Shown piece after piece: positions 59,516-64,000 of a stretch of 64,000 bases of DNA (its first letter is position 1; each line of letters begins with the position of its first letter). Origin of the DNA: Macrotrachela quadricornifera (taxonomy: Eukaryota; Rotifera; Eurotatoria; Philodinida; Philodinidae). The notes under the pieces are model-generated. The model was not told where the DNA came from, made no database searches, and worked only from the letters and a program-made list of their open reading frames with translations. Where the stretch lies: NCBI GenBank assembly GCA_022393335.1, contig JAJEKB010020433.1, forward strand, positions 127,576 to 191,575, read 5' to 3'. The translations under genes and the position numbers were made by a program.

Positions 59516-62500
59516 TTTTGAGTTGGTGAGAAATGTTTGGATGGAGTTCGGTGACGAACAATTGAAGAAAGGATTGGTTCAGTTATCATTTTTTCAGAGT
59601 GGATGTCGGTTGTGCAGAGAACTGTGTTGTGTGCTGTGGTTGTAGAATTTATTTTATAGCTTTTGGTTTGCGCTGGTGTTGTGGCATTTGCTGAAATGTG
59701 TTTATTATCGTCACCTAGAAAAGAGTTACAGTCTATTTGTGAGTTAGTTACGTAAAACTTTGTGTTTCCGAAGGCTGTGTATTTTGTTTTGTATAGGTTG
59801 AGTTTGAAAATGATATTGGTTTCTTAATGGATCGATATGAATCGGGAATGCTTCTGTTTATGGTAAAAACTTTTCAGACGAAGGAAGATTGTTGTCAAGT
59901 TGTGAGATTACCTCTATGGATGTGGCCTGTTTCTATAGTTTTATGATAGCTTGTAGTTTGATAAATATCTTAGCCGTATGTGATAGTTTGTGGAAAGAAT
60001 AAGGATGAGCATTTTGTGTCGAACTTTTAGGTCATGTAATTAATTCGAACAATGTCCGGTGGGGTCCTTGAACAGGAATCACTTTGAACTCGGTAGTGAT
60101 GAATCGGTTTGAATGCTGGGTTAAGTTTTTGACTTGAATGTCATGGTTATATAATACTGAGCAGACTTACGGTGTAGTAAAAGTTCATGTCATGGTGTTA
60201 TTTAGACGTATAATAAGCTTACGGGGATCTCCCTCCTCCCATTCCAGACTAAAAATTTTCTTTTTGATTATTATTTTTAAAGATGTGTCTACGTGTCGCC
60301 TTGCCATGTTTTAAAATTGATAACTATCTCAAATCAAGAAGTACCTGAAAAATCGAAATTTCGAAAAAGTGTATCCGGAAAAAAATGTACGTGTTTCAAG
60401 TGAAATTTCGTTTTCTTATTTTTCCGTTGGTCACATATTGCTCTAAAATAGTTATCGATGTGCCCAAGAAAGCGCAACCTTCAATGATTCAACTTGAAAA
60501 AAAATTATAAGCGAAAAATAAAAAAAAATTCTATAATTTTGCATATTTCTCAAAATACTTTTTTAGGCGTGAAATACCGGTATTCGCCCTTTTTCTCGGA
60601 GACTTTAAGTCCGATCGGGTTGCAAATTGTTTTGGTGATACTTCAACTGATTTGGGAGGCCTATTTTTTTTTGTTTGTCGATATCTTCTGTTTCTCCTGA
60701 CGTGAGTTTTAGGAATTTTTCAAAAAAAGAAGACCCCACGATTGGGGCCTGCTACATACAGTAAAAATTTCAAAAATTTTGGCTCGGTCATTTCTTAGAA
60801 ACGCCGTAAAGAGAGAGTCCCCTTAAGAAGCTTTCTTCCTATATAATCTGATACAGAAAAGAATCTTCTAGTTTTCTATATTATTTGGGTGTATTTCAAG
60901 TAATATGATGATAATGTATTTTCGATAAGACTTTTTTCGTTATTATTTATGCTCTAGTAAGTTTTGCATTACAGTATCCAATTCATTGATACATTGTATC
61001 AACAAGGATAATATACCATCAGATGTAGGGTGAAAAGGTCTACAATTTACATGAGTCCATTTATAATATGATTGCACTTTTTGTTTCCAAAACAGACAAA
61101 ATTTTGAGCGATAAAATATTTGACTATGCGAATCAGATATATTTTCTGAAACACGGTGAAGGCATTTTTTTTATTTCATCGTTTCATCGCTGTATATGCT
61201 ATATTAAGAGAAAACAAAATACATCACAAGTTGTGTAGAAAGTGCTCTTAATCTTCATAGCAAAGTCTATTGTGATTGTTTTTAATAGGAAGAAAATTCT
61301 GTGCGACCAATTTTTATGGTGCCGAAAATTTGGTCTGTGAAAATTTTGTTCATCTTCAAAAACAAAAAGTGCAGCTATAAAAGAAGTGGTTTTATATAAA
61401 TTGTGAAGATTTTCACGCTGCATCTTGTGGTATATTTTGGGTGTTGATTATTATGATTTGAGGGAGTGAAAACTAGTCTGTCTCATTAGTTGTGATCTAT
61501 TTCCTATGAATACAAATCATAACGAGAAGAGTTTTAATGAAAATTTATTACCATTCTATTAGTTGAAGTATGATTAAATAGAATAGAAAAAATAGAGCAT
61601 TCTTTTCTCTATCAGACTACATAGAGAGAAAGCTACTTAAAGCTTATTATAGGTTTAAATAACACCGGAATACGAACTTTTGGTACGCCGTAAGTAGAAG
61701 GATGTTGTTTGATTGGTTAGAAATGGTTTTTACATTTATATTTGGTGGACCATTTTTTTGTGAGAAGAGACAGATATCCTTTGTTTAAGCGTAGTGTCTA
61801 CCTGCCTGAGCTGGGGATATATATTTTGTAATCGTGGACATCGTTGCGGTTTGTATCTTCGAGTGCATTGTTTTTAGATCGTACTACAAATGACGAGGCT
61901 GATAATTTATTTTAGTCGGGAACGCTTGAAGTAATTTTCTTATACTATGAATAGATAGAATGTCTTTCACTCTACTTTTCTATGGTATTTGATCACTATT
62001 CAGTTGATATCATATTCATAAAATTTCGACGAGAACTGATTTCGTTAATAGCCAGTTGATACTATGAGATCATAATGGGTTTGGCTTTAAAAAAAAAGAG
62101 ACCCTTCTGGATAAAAGACGAGTTCGTTTTTCCCTGTTGTACCTTTTTTTAAGAAGTGTTCTTTGTCAATTGTAGAGCTTTTTACGCTACATCTTGTTAT
62201 GTAGTATGTTTTTCTAAATAGAATTTATCTAGTGATGATAAAATGAAATACAGAAGTGTCTCGTTTTTTAAGCTACACTCATCATGATCTAATAGGACCA
62301 GGTAGCTTTCAACAAAACCAGTGCTTATCGAAATTTAATGATTATGATATCACTTAAATAATGATCAAATAGCATAGAAAAATAGAGTGAAAGACGCACT
62401 ATGTGTTCATAACAAAAGAAAAATTCTCCAAGTGTTTTAGATGAAGATAGAGTATATGGGTCACTACTTTTGGTATGATCTAACTTAAGTCTTTTATGGA

Positions 62501-63416
62501 GCGTGCATCAATCAATAGTCTCTTGTCATGTTGACAGGATTGTCTAGTGCATGCTCTAGTTCCTGTTGTTACACGATGTCCCATATTTCTGACTGATCTC
62601 CATAATTTTATGTTTCTCGTGTTGTTTTGCTGAAGCTGTGCTTGCATTATACAGTGATTTTCATTTGTTTTTATTGTGCGAAGGAACATTTCGTTAGGAA
62701 GTTTTTGTTGGTTTTTGTAGAAGATTCAAGTAAAATTTTTTTCTTTGAAGGTTTTAAAAGTTTTCGAAATATTTTGTAATAAAAAGTCTGAAACCAGTAT
62801 CAGATTTATGTTAAATATGATACTCGTGAGAGAACAAGCTGCTGGGAAACTACCGATTATCGATATGATCGAATTTTAAATTGTTGAAAGTTTCCGGTTT
62901 TGAGGCATATGCAGCTGGAAACGGCGGCTAGCAATGAAAGTGTGTGACCTATTGAGTGAAAAGGTTAAACATATTTGAGTCAAAAGAAAGGTTTCAACGA
63001 GAAACTAACAAATTTAAAATATGAGCTGCCCATGGCTTGTCTAGACAGAGATATTCAATTTTTAAGTTATACAGTATTTGAGTACAGGAGCATGATGATA
63101 TATGAGCTATTCAGATAAACGTTTCAATATAATTATCATACTTTTTCAGAGAGCGAGTTCCAAAATCTTGGTGAGCTTTGTTGATAATATCTAAGCTTCT
63201 CTAGATACAACTTCGTTTAATTTGCAACAATATCGAATTCAGAAATTATAAGTATTCTGTTTGAAAAATGTCTATACGTGAGATATACAAAGATTTAGTG
63301 CATTGGTGCATCATTTAATAATTTATTATATATTCGTTTCGGATTGGTATTCGTAAATATCAATCGAGTGCGCACTTGAAGTAACATTGTTTCTTATTTT
63401 ATAACACTATTAACAC
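59516..63416. other. Flank of satellite array, no confident gene
   Basis: Plus strand is G/T-rich in long stretches, opposite to the left flank. Short frames at 60494-60700, 61199-61423 and 62480-62689 have no recognisable domain. No RNA gene noticed. Confidence 0.4.
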
Positions 63417-63959
63417 TTGAAAAGATTAGCCTTATCGATTAAAAAGATGAATTTGGTAAACATCGCAAAGCATCTTCTCAATTTAACACAAATAGAATTT
63501 TGCTTTGAAGATTCAACAACCAGTACTGATGAAATTTTCGCTGCACAACAATTATTCAAAATTTTAAAGACATATAAAGATAGTTACTTTCATGAATTAC
63601 ATACTAACGAAACTCTTGAATTTCATGATGAATGTGGTGAAACGACCGACGAAAGCGACAGCACTGATGAAGAATATATTGATGATTACGATAAAAATCA
63701 ATACTTGGACATTCAAAGTAATTTTACATTAGAAGAGATGGAAAACATAGTGAAATGGGTTGATCAACATCCAAATTATAAATTTACATCTATTAAACAT
63801 AGGTTTCGAAAAGTCAAATACATGCATTATGTCACAAGATTTAGAGAATATATTAAAACGAACGGCACAAGATTAGAAAAAATAAACCAAATCAAAGAAT
63901 TTATTTGGAACGAATTTCATATAAAAAAAGCAATCGAGAAAGAAGTAGATTACGATTAG
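63417..63959 (+). pseudogene. DDE transposase N-terminal region (HTH type), truncated
   Basis: No confirmed start: the first ATG in the frame is at 63417. After an acidic linker (Asp/Glu/Ser-rich, about residues 70-100) comes NFTLEEMENIVKWVDQHPNY, then FTSIKHRFRKVKYMHYVTRF and INQIKEFIWNEFHIKKAIEK, a basic helical DNA-binding region of a transposase N-terminus. The frame stops at 63957-63959 inside conserved-looking text, so a frameshift or a splice follows; the catalytic domain would be beyond the window. Confidence 0.5.
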
Positions 63960-64000
63960 GCGTGTGACAGTTCTTGATCGAAGAACTGAACTGGTTATCT

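Overview
The window looks like a transposon-rich, gene-poor stretch of an AT-rich eukaryotic genome, most consistent with a bdelloid rotifer (Adineta/Rotaria type). The visible reasons are spliceosomal introns of 44-65 bp, a kinesin-light-chain-type TPR protein with an N-terminal ADP-ribosyltransferase-like domain, a bacterial-type amidase interrupted by an intron, and a dense mix of piggyBac, hAT, Tc1/mariner-like, Helitron and truncated LINE sequences. The organism assignment is inference. A 10-base N run at 26406-26415 marks an assembly gap.

Layout. 1-5093: a piggyBac transposase gene split by a 3.5-kb hAT element (421-3934) with perfect 10-bp terminal repeats and an 8-bp target duplication. 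6475-6645: a small secreted-peptide gene behind a TATA box. 6735-12117: about 60 copies of a 90-bp satellite. 13.3-14.3 kb and 17.1-17.9 kb: foldback elements, with a decayed DDE transposase between them. 18.15-21.1 kb: a hAT pseudogene whose intron carries another foldback. 23.3-24.2 kb: secreted peptidoglycan amidase, minus strand. 25.2-26.5 kb: Tc1-like fragment cut by a palindromic minisatellite element. 27.3-28.1 kb: beta-propeller-like pseudogene. 28.8-29.9 kb: intact four-exon gene joining a HeLo/MLKL-like helical domain to a beta-rich domain. 30.3-31.1 kb: NHL and ADP-ribosyltransferase relics. 32.26-33.53 kb: apparently perfect palindrome containing mariner-like termini. 34-36.6 kb: decayed satellite. 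38.46-42.56 kb: intact 1365-residue TPR protein. 43.2 kb: tRNA-Thr-like gene, then a Helitron helicase fragment. 45.7-51.5 kb: second hAT copy, a 5'-truncated LINE and an 80-bp tandem repeat. 54.7-59.5 kb: about 52 copies of a 93-bp satellite. 63.4 kb to the edge: N-terminal part of a DDE transposase.

The host-type genes that still look intact are few: the small secreted peptide, the amidase, the HeLo-beta gene and the TPR protein. Three of these four suggest a defence or signalling character: bacterial cell-wall hydrolysis, a possible membrane-acting helical effector, and a TPR sensor with a catalytically degenerate ADP-ribosyltransferase domain. No operon-like linkage is implied; they are scattered among mobile elements. 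The two large satellites, 42 kb apart, share conserved boxes at nearly the same spacing in opposite orientations and appear to belong to one superfamily.
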